Shown here: positions 41,270-52,376 of the stretch, piece after piece
How positions within the stretch are numbered: position 1 is the stretch's first letter
How the letters are laid out: each line of letters starts with the position of its first letter
NCBI GenBank assembly: GCA_029953675.1
Contig: JAMWBK010000008.1
Location: forward strand, 1,707,001-1,771,000
Direction: 5' to 3'
DNA length: 64,000 nt
From: Rhodosorus marinus
Lineage: Eukaryota; Rhodophyta; Stylonematophyceae; Stylonematales; Stylonemataceae
The notes under the pieces: model-generated
What the model saw: only the letters and a program-made list of their open reading frames with translations
What the model was told of the DNA's origin: nothing
Databases searched by the model: none
Translations under genes and position numbers: made by a program

Positions 41270-42910
41270 TTTGTACACTAAGCTGATTAAGCAAAGGGGA
41301 GGGTGGATTTCTATGCGAAGCGTCACTATCCTCGTCCTTAGGGGGCCGATTGGAATGATGGTGGATGTTTCCACGGACCGGATTTCTGCTTTTGGCCGCG
41401 CCTGCTATTCCGTAGGCTCCCTCCCAACTGAGGAATTAGTTCCGTTTACTTTTGTATCGGACTTCGTTACGCTCGGATAGGGGTGATCTCACGCCGTTTT
41501 CATACAGTTACTGATGATATCCTCCATATCATGTCCGCAGAGTACTCCTCCTGGCATCGAAGAAAAAGTTATAGGCCGGCACTACCTTCCCCCACGTGAT
41601 GCGCCTGGTAGTATGCAGGCTAGTCTCGTCCTTGGGGCGCAATTGGAATGATGGTCCATGTTTCCCCGGACTGGATTTCTGCTTGCGTCTGCTATTACTT
41701 AGGCTCCCAACTGAGGAATTCATTCCGTTTACTTCTGTAACGCACTGCGTTACGCTCGCATAGGGGTGACCTCACAGCCTTTTTTATAGAGTCACTGATG
41801 ATATCCAAGGCCATGCCCGCAGAGTGCTCACCCTGGCATGATCGAAGACTAGCTATATTCCGGCAATGTCTTCCCCACGGGATGTGGGCTGCCTTTCGCA
41901 GATTCCCAACTGAAGAATTGCGTTTACTTCTGTAACAAACTGGGTTGTGCTCGGATAAGGGTGACCTCATGCCATCATAATAGATTCAATGATGATATCC
42001 TAGGCCATGTCAGTGCATCCACCTGCCATGATCATAGACTAAGTATATCCCGACAATGTCTTCACCACGCGACTTCTGCTTGCGCCCGCTGTTGCGCGGG
42101 CTCTCCATCTGTCCAGTTCCGTTTACTCCTGTAATGGACTGCGCATTCTCGGACAGGCGCGACCTCATGTCGTTTTTCATAGAGTCAATGGTGACCTAGG
42201 CCGTGTCTGCAGAGTGCTCCCCCTGACATGATCGAATGCGACTGGATCCCGACAATTGATTGTAGATTCGGGTATTGGAGCGGTACCAAGTTGTTAGTGC
42301 AACTCCCTACTCTATTAGACGTCTCGGTTTGTTTTTAACCATCATCGGTTTAGATCCGAGCCCAAGTTCCCCGAATGAGGTACTCTAGGAAGGCGTGCTG
42401 ATTGCCCCTCTGGACCGTCAGCCCGTGACGGTCCCTACTCACCGTCGAACCCACATTGTGAGTAATCCTTTCATTGCTGTCTAGCAAGTTGGCCTTTTTT
42501 GTGATTGCGGCTTTGAACCAGTAGCGATGGGATCAAATACACCATGCAGATTGAGTCTTATCTGATCTCATTGTGCAAGTTCTGTTTTCGGTCCTCCCCC
42601 CCTGTCGATTTGCTGGACGAATACTTTCGAAATCCTTGTCCTTTGCGGAGGAGCCAAACTCCCGAGTGGGGTTGCGGCTTCTGGAGAGTAGGGAAAGAGC
42701 CATTCATCTCCCCCTCGAGGCGCAACCGGAATACTTGTGAGTGTTTCCACGAAATTTCTGCTTTTGCTTGCCGTCAGGCAGGTTCCCAACTGAGGAATTC
42801 CGTTTCCTCCTGTACCGGGCTGCTGGATGCTTGGAGAGCACTCCATGCCGTTTTCACTGAGTCAACAATGATATCCTAGGTCATGTCCGGAGCGTGCCCC
42901 GGCTAACATG
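41270..42910 (+). repeat. Degenerate tandem repeat array
   Basis: At least five copies of a motif set: TTTCTGCTT, AACTGAGGAATT, CGTTTAC, CTCGGATAGGGGTGA-like, TGATGATATCC, and CATGATCGAAGAC. The AACTGAGGAATT part falls at about 41427, 41708, 41909, 42110 (altered) and 42789, giving spacings of about 281, 201, 201 and 679 bp. Copies are diverged and partly deleted. No coding potential seen. Confidence 0.7.
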
Positions 42911-42944
42911 ATCTAAAAAAAGATAACGGGAGGCTCTAATTCGG

Positions 42945-43075
42945 TTGTTCAGCGGAATTACGGCGGAGCCTGAAGAACCCATGAGCGTAAATGAAGCTAT
43001 GGAGAGTGGTCTTGCCCCCGAATGGCGAGAAGCCATGGATGAAGAAGTGAAATCACTATTGTCCCTCATCGGTCA
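42945..43075 (+). pseudogene. Ty1/copia reverse transcriptase N-terminal fragment
   Basis: EPMSVNEAMESGLAPEWREA followed by MDEEVKSL matches the conserved start of copia-type reverse transcriptase (EP.t..EA......W..AM.eE..sL). The sequence leaves this frame pattern soon after. No other pol domain is nearby. Confidence 0.6.
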
Positions 43076-45240
43076 GGCCCGTGCTTCATCGGATTTAATT
43101 CCTTATCCGTTAATCGCGCTTCTTCAGCAGTCTTTTCTGAGCCTATCTCGTCCAGGAACTCATCGTCCTCGTTTTATTCCTCGTGATGGGTCAAATGTTC
43201 CACTACAGCATCGGTGATAGGACTCCTTTGAAGACCTTTACATCGGAACACCTTGGGGTTGATCTTCGCATCCCTCATATATGTAATTTCCCCAGTCTCA
43301 ACCTGAACATCGTAATTGCCGCATGCTCCAAGCCCTCTTCACAATCATTCGCAAAGCGCCTCTGCAACTGTGCTTGTGCACCCAAATGCTTCACGTAATC
43401 ACTGGTCTGCTCCAAAAGATGCATAACGAGATCGCTCTTCATCTCCTCGAGGTATTTCATATACTCTTCCTCATCATTCTCCTTGAGAGCCTTGAACGGG
43501 TCCTGCTCGAGTACTTTTCCGTTTGGAATTCCTGGCGCATCTCCTTTTTGGCTACCGCGTCGATGCCAGTTGAAGCTGCCTTCACAACTTCCTCTCGCTT
43601 TCCGCGCTACTCCGGCGTTTCACCGGTTTCATGTTTCCGTACGTTCGCACGTTTACACCGGCGGAGATCCGTCCGGTTCTTGAGGAGCTACACCGCGAGT
43701 TGGGATGCATTCGACCATAGCTTTGAGTTTCCGATCGAGAACGATTGATTTTCGTCTTGCTGCAGGCATTTTAATCAGCTTTGGGTGATTATCCACGTTC
43801 GATAATTGCTCAGTACTGTCTCAAGAACCCATTACTCACGTGCCTTTACGACCTCGACGTTTTTTTCAGGTTACGCAAAACATCGCCGTCAAGAATTTCC
43901 GCCAAATCTCCAATCTGGCGTAGCCACGGGCTCTCGCAGCAACGTTGAGATGGTTCGTTTTGACCAAAATTCGTCCATAGGCCCTTCAATCAGCCTGAGG
44001 TTCTCTTTGCGCTTTCTCTTGCACTTTTCCCTTCAGAACGAGGTATTTCTTAGTGACTCTGCCCAAGTTCAAGCTGGCCTGAATCCGATTGTTTTGCCAA
44101 CTAGTCCAACATTAAACAGTACTTCTTCACGTACTGACACATTCCGCCCTTGTCTGTTGTGCATCTGGTACATATCCTGGGGTTCAAAACGTCTCCGTCA
44201 GCACGCGCACAGCCTCAACGCCATCAACGACGACACGCCCGCAAGACTTAATGGTAAGCAATTTTCATCAGCCTTCTTCAGCTGCTGAAATACCTACAGA
44301 GTTTGCTGTAAAAGTCCACGTTCTCCCGCTCGTTTGAATCATCGGCAACATAAGCCCGGAGAATCTTATCAAAAGTTTCCAGTCAGTCCGTAGGCGTAGT
44401 CACGACCATAGTTCCAAGAAGATTGGCTCCGCCCTCAGTTGCGCGAACAATATCTACCAAAGTGTCCGGTAAACTACGATAGAGATTCGATCAAGTCCTA
44501 TTTCGCAAAGTACACCATTCTCAGTTTTCCGACTTCAACTTCTCCACGTTGCTGCAATACTTGTTGCTGTACTTTATGTCTCTGGAGTTGCGACGCGGCA
44601 CCATCGTCATCATGACGGCTACTAAGCTCTCCTTTTCATCGTCCAAGTAATAGCTGTTCAGTCTGTTGAAAAACCAAATCAGTCAATATTGTAAATGATT
44701 GACTTTATGGCTTCAGTCAGCACCGGAGTGGTGGTCGTTGAGCTGGTCGGGGGTGGTTTTCACTGTCACCGGGATGTACTGGGGTTACGTTAGGGGGGAA
44801 ACATAGTCCATGTTCTCCGCCTAGTACAATCATTGTCTCCTTCCTCCCGGTGGTCTTTGAGGCCTTGCTTCACGCGAGTTCGTGGACTCTATGGGTCCAG
44901 TTGACTGCTAGCATCATGATCAATTGCGCACTTCAAACCTCTGCTTCCTGTTCTTCGCCTTGTTACAAGCAGGTAGACAAGACTTTCCTTTGCCAAGGAC
45001 TTCCTCCAACTCTTAACCTTCTGTACCACCCAGTCGCGTCCTCCTTCAGTATCTCTCGTCAAAACCTTCCAATCTCCAACGGGATAATTCAAAGCAGCTT
45101 AAGCTGTTTACAGCATGAGCTGGGCTCATAATCTTTTGGATTGTCTGTTTATTCATCTGAGTGTAACACTTTATCAACGTCATCCAGAGGACTTCATCTT
45201 CATCTCTCACTCGTTGACAGAACAACAACGCGAGTTCAAT
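43076..45240. other. Degenerate, possibly gag-like retroelement DNA
   Basis: Minus-strand frames such as EYLEEMKSDLVMHLLEQTSD-like (43275-43460) and WRKSLAKESLVYLLVTRR (about 44900-45050) look coding-derived but are short and broken. The end near 45100-45135 (AGCTGGGCTCATAATCTTTT) resembles the fold-back repeat at 25.9 kb. No intact gene. Confidence 0.35.
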
Positions 45241-45299
45241 CCTGCCCTAAGTAGTCCCGAAGCCATGCCTCGTCTGAACTCTCAATGACCCCAAAGATC

Positions 45300-45610
45300 T
45301 TGATAGCAGACAGATCGGTCTAATCGGACGCTAACGTCCCTGAACGAGGTAAGCTAGAAAGATACGGTTATCTAGTCTGACCTTCCAACTAGGCTAGGGA
45401 CGCAATTCAGCACAGGCCATCACCCGAGGTGCGCCCTATCGGGTTGGGCCACGACACCAAGACTGCGCGTCGGTTTGTCCGTACGACCCTTGGTGATTGC
45501 CTCCGTGAAGAAATCGGGAATCATTTCATCCGTGCCGAGATATCTGAGTTGCGCTTCACCCGATACGTGACGCAACATCCTGCAGTGTCCAGTAGTCGCC
45601 CAACCTAGGC
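45300..45610. other. LINE-like fragments (family C)
   Basis: AATCGGACGCTAACGTCCCT (about 45322) is a reversed family C tail. A plus-strand stretch nearby reads RAEISELRFTRYVTQHPAV and may be a LINE segment. Confidence 0.35.
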
Positions 45611-45710
45611 ACGAATCACTATCAGTAAATGGGACTTTTTGGACGCAAGTTTGGCGGGTGATGAGGAAACCAGGAAGAGCACCTCGTGACCGTTGGTGAT
45701 GATCGGTGGA

Positions 45711-46410
45711 TCAGTAAACCTTGTTTCGAGGGCCAACAACCCCGAGAAGGGAGCACTGCACTCGACGAAAGCAACGAGCCTCAAGGATAAGGGCGGCTGA
45801 ACGCCGCCACAGGGCTAGACTAAGCAGAAATTGGAAACGCGTGCAGAGATCAAGTTGATTCCCAAAGCGCGCACGGAACAGGAGAACTCCTGCACCGTCC
45901 ATGAACCAAAAGACTTCAACAAAAACCGGGACGCGAGTGACTTATCGTTCATGGAGACAACGATCTGCTGCTCAGTCAACCGCGGAAGCCGAATACCAAA
46001 GCACTGGGTGCTAACCCAAAGATGGATTCGAGAGTTTATAGAAGGTTTTTGGGGTAGTTCTTGGCTTAGTTGATCCATCGTTTTAATCGGAGGCTAAGAT
46101 CCCTGAATGAGGTACTCTAGGAAGGGCGTAGGGGGCGAGCCTCCAAAACTAGGGCAGCATTACAGCGCCAGAGGGTCAAACTTAAAGTAGCCAGTCGGGT
46201 GGGAGCATCAGGGCATTCCCGCAACCAAGCACCCCCAGCGCTATCTAAGAATCCAAAGATCTCTCTAACAAAATGGGACAAACCGATAAGCAGCGCAGAA
46301 TGCAAAGCCTCATCGTTGGAAAGCGCCTCCGGCGATGGATCAGTGCACGGATTCAAGCCACGGCTCGTAGAGGTTTTGCGCTGGAGCAAGGAATGGACTT
46401 TGAGCAAATC
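45711..46410 (-). pseudogene. LINE 3' ends (family C), two copies
   Basis: On the minus strand, SHFVREIFGFLDSAGGAWLR then LATLSLTLWRCNAALVLEAR (46407-46117) and LSLALWRRSAALILEARCF (45902-45711). Both are 5'-truncated ends of the R2-like protein. The first ends in a tail seen reversed as GAATGAGGTACTCTAGGAAG. Confidence 0.55.
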
Positions 46411-46571
46411 TTCCCCCCTACGGTGGATTTCTCCAGCGTGAGGTTAACTATTGACAATACTGGCGAGAAAATATGGAGCTGGTACAGATTGAATGTTACA
46501 CAACCGCGAACCCGGAACGCGGAGTTGCGTAGGGAGCTCTCAACGAGACCAAAGAAAAAATTGGAAAATCT

Positions 46572-46700
46572 GGATCTACGGAGAGGACGTATTTTATCTG
46601 TTCTGAAGGGTATTCTTGCAATATTATGGTAAATATCTGTACATAAAAGGAGTATTTTAGGCTCGACAGGCCTTAAATACAGCATAATAGAAGTAAAAAG
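46572..46700 (+). repeat. Dispersed repeat X, copy 2
   Basis: ATCTACGGAGAGGACGTATT through AATAGAAGTAAAAAGTATAA, aligned end to end with 34690-34828 but diverged. Confidence 0.6.
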
Positions 46701-49700
46701 TATAAAATTCTCGAACGGTTCCACAACATTCAAGTTCCCGGCCCTTGTTGAACTACTAAGCAAAGACGCAAAGGGCATAGTTTCCTTATTACAAGTACGA
46801 CGTCCTCTTTCGTGTGCGGTAAACCGTCGGTGCTGGTTGACCTCTTTACAGCTGGTGAACTAATGAACTCGGACCTTGGATCCTAGTTCAAGAAGGCCAT
46901 ATTTCAAACGCTGCACAGTACACACTCAAACAAAAATTGTGCATTGGACGGATATGCACTGTTGAACATAAGTGACCAGGCCGCCCCAATCTTGATTACA
47001 CGGAAAGCGCGATAAAAAAGTCTAGCGGGCAACCACATGAAGTACCCATCCTCTGCTCACTGCCACTTGCCTGAAAACGAACGTACTCCTCGGTAACGGC
47101 TTCCAGCAATGGGCGCGCAACCCTATATCTGTCCCATCGCCGCGCAGCTGCTCAGTGCTACGGGTTCTTTGCCGGGAGCCCACCCAGAGTCCAGATTCCC
47201 ATACCCCTTGGAATCTTCCTCCACATTGAGGGACGACGGGAGCGATCTTGTCCCATATTGAAAAGGGCTACTCAACTGAAAGCCCCAAATCGATTCATCG
47301 TAAGTGATTCTCAAACGACTGATCTCGCCGTCCCACGTTCATAGCAGGAGTATTTGGACAACAAAGAACTGTGTGTAAGCCCACACACCGACCTTCCACC
47401 ATTCTCGCACTCGCCCTCTGAGCTCTTCTATCAACCCCTCCATGAGCACGCTTTCACCACTACTGATTGCGTTCCCAAAAGACGACTAAAGCAACGACTA
47501 AGGAATAGCCAAAGATCCGGAAGCAAGAAAAAAGTTCCAGTGCCTTCTACTACTGCGACACCGAAGGCCACTCTCGTTGACAGCCCCCGTCCACGTCGGC
47601 AACTATGGACCAGCCGGCGGAACCCAGAACGTACAACTCCCATGACAAGATTGCTCGCCCTATTCCGTGAAAGATAAAAAACCCAGTCAACAAAAACAGA
47701 TATACAAAAAGACTGTGTAGGGGGCGGGGGAAGGGGTATAGTAGAGTATTGGTAGCCATGTCTCGGCTTCAAAATAATTACAAAAGAAGAAAACCAAATA
47801 GAATTGAGTCTTCCTTATCAAGTCTATCTATTTTCCTATCTCCCCAAAACATCAAAAAAATAATGAATATTATATGGCTCGATGGTGGGATCAAATTGCC
47901 CACCAAATTCTATCGAATCTTATCGTTGGTATCATCAACGACAGAGATCAGCTTTAATGGCCCCCCCAAAAAGACACATTGAGCATCGTGTTCGCTAGAG
48001 AAGATCCTGAAGCACATTCATACTTTTCCCATAAATTTTTTTTGATATAGTAATAAGGAGATTCTGGGAAGCGCATGAAAGAAAACGTCGTATTGGAGAT
48101 GACGGAGAATTAACCAGGGAAACTCGGAGGAGAAAAAAAGGGGCATGCTCCACATGATCGAGTTTTTTAATAATTTGGAGCCATATAATGATATTTGGTG
48201 TAGACATCCAAGGGGGGGGGGGGTGGGGTAGTGTTGTATTGAAGAACCCCTCTCAACACGACATGTGTTTAATGTAGTTAACCAATAATATTATATGACT
48301 TCTTTTTTTTCACTTCGTTTCTTCTTTTTTTTCCAGCTGCACAACTTAATTACTCTCCAAAAAAAAAAAAAAACCCGGTCTGAGACCCGCTGGCGAGCAT
48401 TTACGTTTCCGCACAGTACGTCTGCTGTCTGTCGGGACAAGGTCCCCCGCCGTTCCTTGTTTTTCATATATTGTTTTAGTCAAAGTTCTCTCTTAGACTG
48501 ATTAAGAAATTTTGAGGAAAAATCATACTGACTAGTTGGCGTTTTTTTGGTGTATTATAGAGAAAATTGCTTGCCGACGCATAATAAACGACTAACTAAA
48601 AATAATAGTAAATATTGCCATGGTTTTCTAACGGGTTAAGGATTCCAATTTTTCACTACAAAATGATGGCTTGAGTTTGAGAAAACAATGTCCAAAAGCG
48701 GGGAATTCCATTCTAGGGCCCATAAATATAAATATTTCTGGATGTCCAAAAAAAAAATCCTTTCCGATTTCTGTCCTTTTTTGGCCCCAAAGCTGAGAGT
48801 GACGAAGACTTTGAATCTCAATAAAAAAAGAAGAGGGGCCCTCTTCCGACCTCCTTTCCCATCGCATCCGATCCTTTCGGAAATCTTATGAAAACTGATA
48901 AATGCGCTTCCCTAACGAGGAATCTGAACGGTGAATTGTTTTTAATTGACAAGTACTCATGTTGTTGATAGGAGTGATGACGAAGGCTCGTCGTTCCAGA
49001 TTTCTATTGGTAGATTTCTCCAGCAAAAGGTGAATCTAAAGTATGTTCCCGCCACGTATATTTTTGAACAAAAAAAAGATGAAACTTTTTGCAATGTACA
49101 TTCCTGTTTTGGGGTCGAAAAAAAATGCGACTGAATACAAGTACGCAATAGTAAAAACCCCTGAACAACTACCGACGACGCAGCTTTGAGTACACCCCAT
49201 GCAGCCAAGGGTGGGCGCTCGTTTAAGATTGCTGAAGAATTAAGGAGTGTCTGTAAAACATGCGACCCAGGGGTTGTTTCTTAACAAAAGAAAGAAAAAA
49301 AAGAAGGTGACTATCCCCCCTCTTCCCTCCCCTCATTTCATCAACGTTGAACAGGATTTTCCAACCAAAGCTTCCCCCCTCCTCCAAAAACCCGTTACCC
49401 CCCAAAAAACAAGAAAAAACCTCCCCTCTTGAAACGTTTTGGGGCTTTTCGTTCTATGGGCAAAATCACCTTACCCCCCTCCCGGCGTTGCTAGATAGCA
49501 ATCTTTTTGGTTGTCCTTCCACATTCCGCCACGAAAAAGCCTCTACATTTGTTTTTCCCTTGCGCGAAAATATCACTTGCGTCTTTACCCTCGTCGACAA
49601 CATAGAAAAGTGGAATCCCCGTCAAGCCGAAAAAGGCTTCAAAATATCATAATTAAAGATGGAGTTCTCCTAATCAAGAACAAGATACCTATATTCTAAG

Positions 49701-50162
49701 AATTTGACTGCCGAGGAAGAATTTATTTGTTTAGACTAGAGTAGTTGTCCAGTGAATATCCCGAAAATTTTAAAAGTGACTGAATACATGTTTTTATTTT
49801 ATTATACAGTTTTCTGTGGGCAAGCGTCAGCCAGGCGGCTTAAGCAGAAAACTCATTGAGCGATGTGCACTCTGTGTTCGCAGACACCGCTTTTGAAAGG
49901 AGTGCTTCAAGAGTTGGGAGGGAAGTGAAGGGAAGAGCAGGGGCGGAGGGGGAGACTGTAGGGGATGAAACAGCGAGGTTTTGGAAAGGCGGAAAAAGCC
50001 GAATCGTTTCGAACCGCTACAGGGCGGCTTCTGTTTTGGAGGTTGAGGTAAGGGGCGAGTGCCGCTCGGGGTCGTGAGGGAAGGGTTGGGGGTGAGAGGG
50101 GAGGACCAGAATTGGGATTGAAAGTTTGTAGTTGGTTTGGTCTTGTAATTTTCTTCGTCAAG
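46701..50162. other. Gene-free stretch upstream of the first membrane protein
   Basis: Homopolymer-rich. A 107-codon frame at 47354-47677 (basic, Ser/Thr-rich) is the only one worth noting, and I do not support it. The last ~300 bp before 50163 are G-rich and probably form the promoter and leader. Confidence 0.45.
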
Positions 50163-52376
50163 ATGGCGGTGGATTTGTACATGGATCCCACCACGGTCAA
50201 CGTGCTGACCGACCTAATCCTTTTGGTTTTGCAAGTCGCTTGGGTGAAGCTCATGGCATGGCTGACCGCGCTTGACTTGAAGCGGAACCTGAGAAAGGGA
50301 AATCGCCTGTTTTCTTACGAGCACTGGGGTACTGGGGCATACTTGTACTTTGGAATTCGAAAATACAGGAAGCTTTCAAAGAAAAGCGCGTTGACTGCGG
50401 AGGAGCGGCGCCACTTCATGTTCCACTCGTGTATTGCCTTCAGCACAGTTATTTTCACACTGGCCTTGATTTTCCTGCACATACTCATTGATTATGGTCT
50501 GGACTTTAGGCAGATACCGCAGCGTACTGGGACGAGCGCTGCCTACGATATGGTTGGATTCTCCCCTAATTCCGAGTATATCACGCTGCTGAACCAGTAC
50601 CAAAACCTGGGCGAGGATCTTGCCAGCTGTGTGAACGAGGGAAAGAGTCCAGAGGATTGCCGAGACAGCGTAGAAGAGGTCTCAGAGTTTGTCAGAGAGA
50701 AGCTGCGCGAGGGAAGCAGCTTCGTCAAGCAACTGTATGAGGCATCTAGCTTAACCCAAGTGGATGTGATCGAAGAAATGGAAATTTCGTATCAGTGTGC
50801 TGATAGCAATGCGATCAATGAAAAGTTGAATTGCAAGGTTGTCGAGGAAACGACGGACTTTTTCAACGGAGAGTTTCGATACACGCCGGAGAATGCGATC
50901 CACCGCAAGAAGCAACTGAGAATGTTGAAGCTTGACATGCGTGCGAAGCAAGTGGTCGCTGAGAGGGCCCTGGTTCGGAAAGGTGCCCACACTGAGGAAC
51001 TTTTGAATAGGCTCCGTGGCGTGGACAAGGACCTTAGCTACGTGTCCTTTGAAAATTTCAAGGATGAGAGACAGACGGCAACAAAGATCACCGTCGAGAA
51101 AGCTCAGGTTGATTCGTTCGCCAAGGTGGAAGCCAAGTATAGGCTAGCCAGAGTGACCACCGACTCTGGGGTCGTCTACAACGGAAACAAGCAGGGTGTC
51201 AAGTTTAGGCAATTGACTCGGAGCAAATTCGGTCGGAAAGCCGATGAGGACTTTACTTTCAAAACGGTGGTGCAGACGAACGTGGCATGGGACGTGAAAT
51301 CTGGCGTTCACTGCGTTAGTCCTCATTTCCGTTCCAGACGTGATGGCGAGAAGTTCCAGCTGGAAATTTCCTACCAGGGCCAGGAGTGTGGGAAGTACCC
51401 CATTACGGGGAACTTCGACTGGTGTTACGCTGAGGATCTCGCCTACGAAAAGTCCGCAAACGAGGAGGACAAGCCAGAGGAGATCAGATTTGGACGGCAG
51501 AGGGCATTTGGAGTCATTGTGTTGACCGTCGGCGACGAGTGCTACGACGAAGTATACTCAGCCTATCGGCCGTTCATGAACGATGATATCCCGGCTGATC
51601 AGAGGACCTTCACACTCGGCATGAGCTTTGAGGTGCTGTGCACTCCGGAACAAGGTGGCCGAACAATGACCTGTGCCTATGGCAGCACAAGACTTTACTA
51701 CGACGGAGAGAATTTTCTCAACGAGGAACCGCCGGAGGTATCGGAGGAAGACCAGGCTAATGGTATTCGCGAGTTGGATCCAATTAAGGCCAAGGCTGAA
51801 ATATCGTTCCACATGGCTGAGATTGACGGTGGTGATCCGAGCGTCAACCGAGAAGTCATTGCAAACGCGAAGGCCGTGATAAATGAGCAGTATACGGAGC
51901 TCCGTGAGTTCACTGATTTCAGGGTGATGAGAGGGCGTTTGTTTGGGTCCCTGGGACATTTTGCGTTCCGGGATACGATCGCCGCGTATTCCTCTCAGAT
52001 TGCTGCAGTTCAACGTACTGTTGGAACATACGAGCTAGTGAACATTGCGGTGCTTCTTGACGAGTACATCGGAGGTTTCCTGGCGGTAGTGTGCATTACG
52101 GGGGTGGCGCTGTTGCTAGTAATTTACCGGTACTTTGCGGAGAGGTATAAATACAGATACCTCAACTTCCACGTGAAGGTACCGTTGACTATAACGGAGT
52201 GGATTCACACCGCTCTCAACGATGACGACAAATTTACGACGGGATCTGGAGATTTGAATCAGAAGTTGGAGTACACTGGTAACCCAGACACGCTCCGATC
52301 TCACAGGGGTGGGAGCATTGTAGGCTTTTTCAATACGCCGGAGGCGTTGGACAAAACCAAGCATGTTGATGAATAG
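50163..52376 (+). CDS. Unknown multi-pass membrane protein, large ectodomain (paralogue 1)
   Basis: Intronless, 737 residues. I chose the ATG at 50163 because the paralogue at 55568 begins at the same aligned position. Predicted layout: hydrophobic segment about 12-34; a conserved loop with TALDLKRNLR, GNRLFSYEHWGT; a second segment about 88-111 (TLALIFLHILIDYG); a loop or ectodomain of about 520 residues with scattered cysteines; a third segment about 633-654 (FLAVVCITGVALLLVI); and an 83-residue tail with VPLTITEW. If segments 1 and 2 form a hairpin, the big domain and the tail lie on opposite sides of the membrane. I recognise no family or catalytic motif. Conservation with paralogue 2 is strongest next to the membrane segments, which suggests coupling between them. 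Confidence 0.85.
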   Translation: MAVDLYMDPTTVNVLTDLILLVLQVAWVKLMAWLTALDLKRNLRKGNRLFSYEHWGTGAYLYFGIRKYRKLSKKSALTAEERRHFMFHSCIAFSTVIFTLALIFLHILIDYGLDFRQIPQRTGTSAAYDMVGFSPNSEYITLLNQYQNLGEDLASCVNEGKSPEDCRDSVEEVSEFVREKLREGSSFVKQLYEASSLTQVDVIEEMEISYQCADSNAINEKLNCKVVEETTDFFNGEFRYTPENAIHRKKQLRMLKLDMRAKQVVAERALVRKGAHTEELLNRLRGVDKDLSYVSFENFKDERQTATKITVEKAQVDSFAKVEAKYRLARVTTDSGVVYNGNKQGVKFRQLTRSKFGRKADEDFTFKTVVQTNVAWDVKSGVHCVSPHFRSRRDGEKFQLEISYQGQECGKYPITGNFDWCYAEDLAYEKSANEEDKPEEIRFGRQRAFGVIVLTVGDECYDEVYSAYRPFMNDDIPADQRTFTLGMSFEVLCTPEQGGRTMTCAYGSTRLYYDGENFLNEEPPEVSEEDQANGIRELDPIKAKAEISFHMAEIDGGDPSVNREVIANAKAVINEQYTELREFTDFRVMRGRLFGSLGHFAFRDTIAAYSSQIAAVQRTVGTYELVNIAVLLDEYIGGFLAVVCITGVALLLVIYRYFAERYKYRYLNFHVKVPLTITEWIHTALNDDDKFTTGSGDLNQKLEYTGNPDTLRSHRGGSIVGFFNTPEALDKTKHVDE

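Noticed and set aside
47354-47677. 107-codon basic Ser/Thr-rich frame
   Set aside because: It could be an exon, but I found no partner exon, domain or splice support.
50112-50162. Upstream start extension of the first membrane protein
   Set aside because: Seventeen extra codons are possible, but the paralogue begins at the aligned ATG at 50163.
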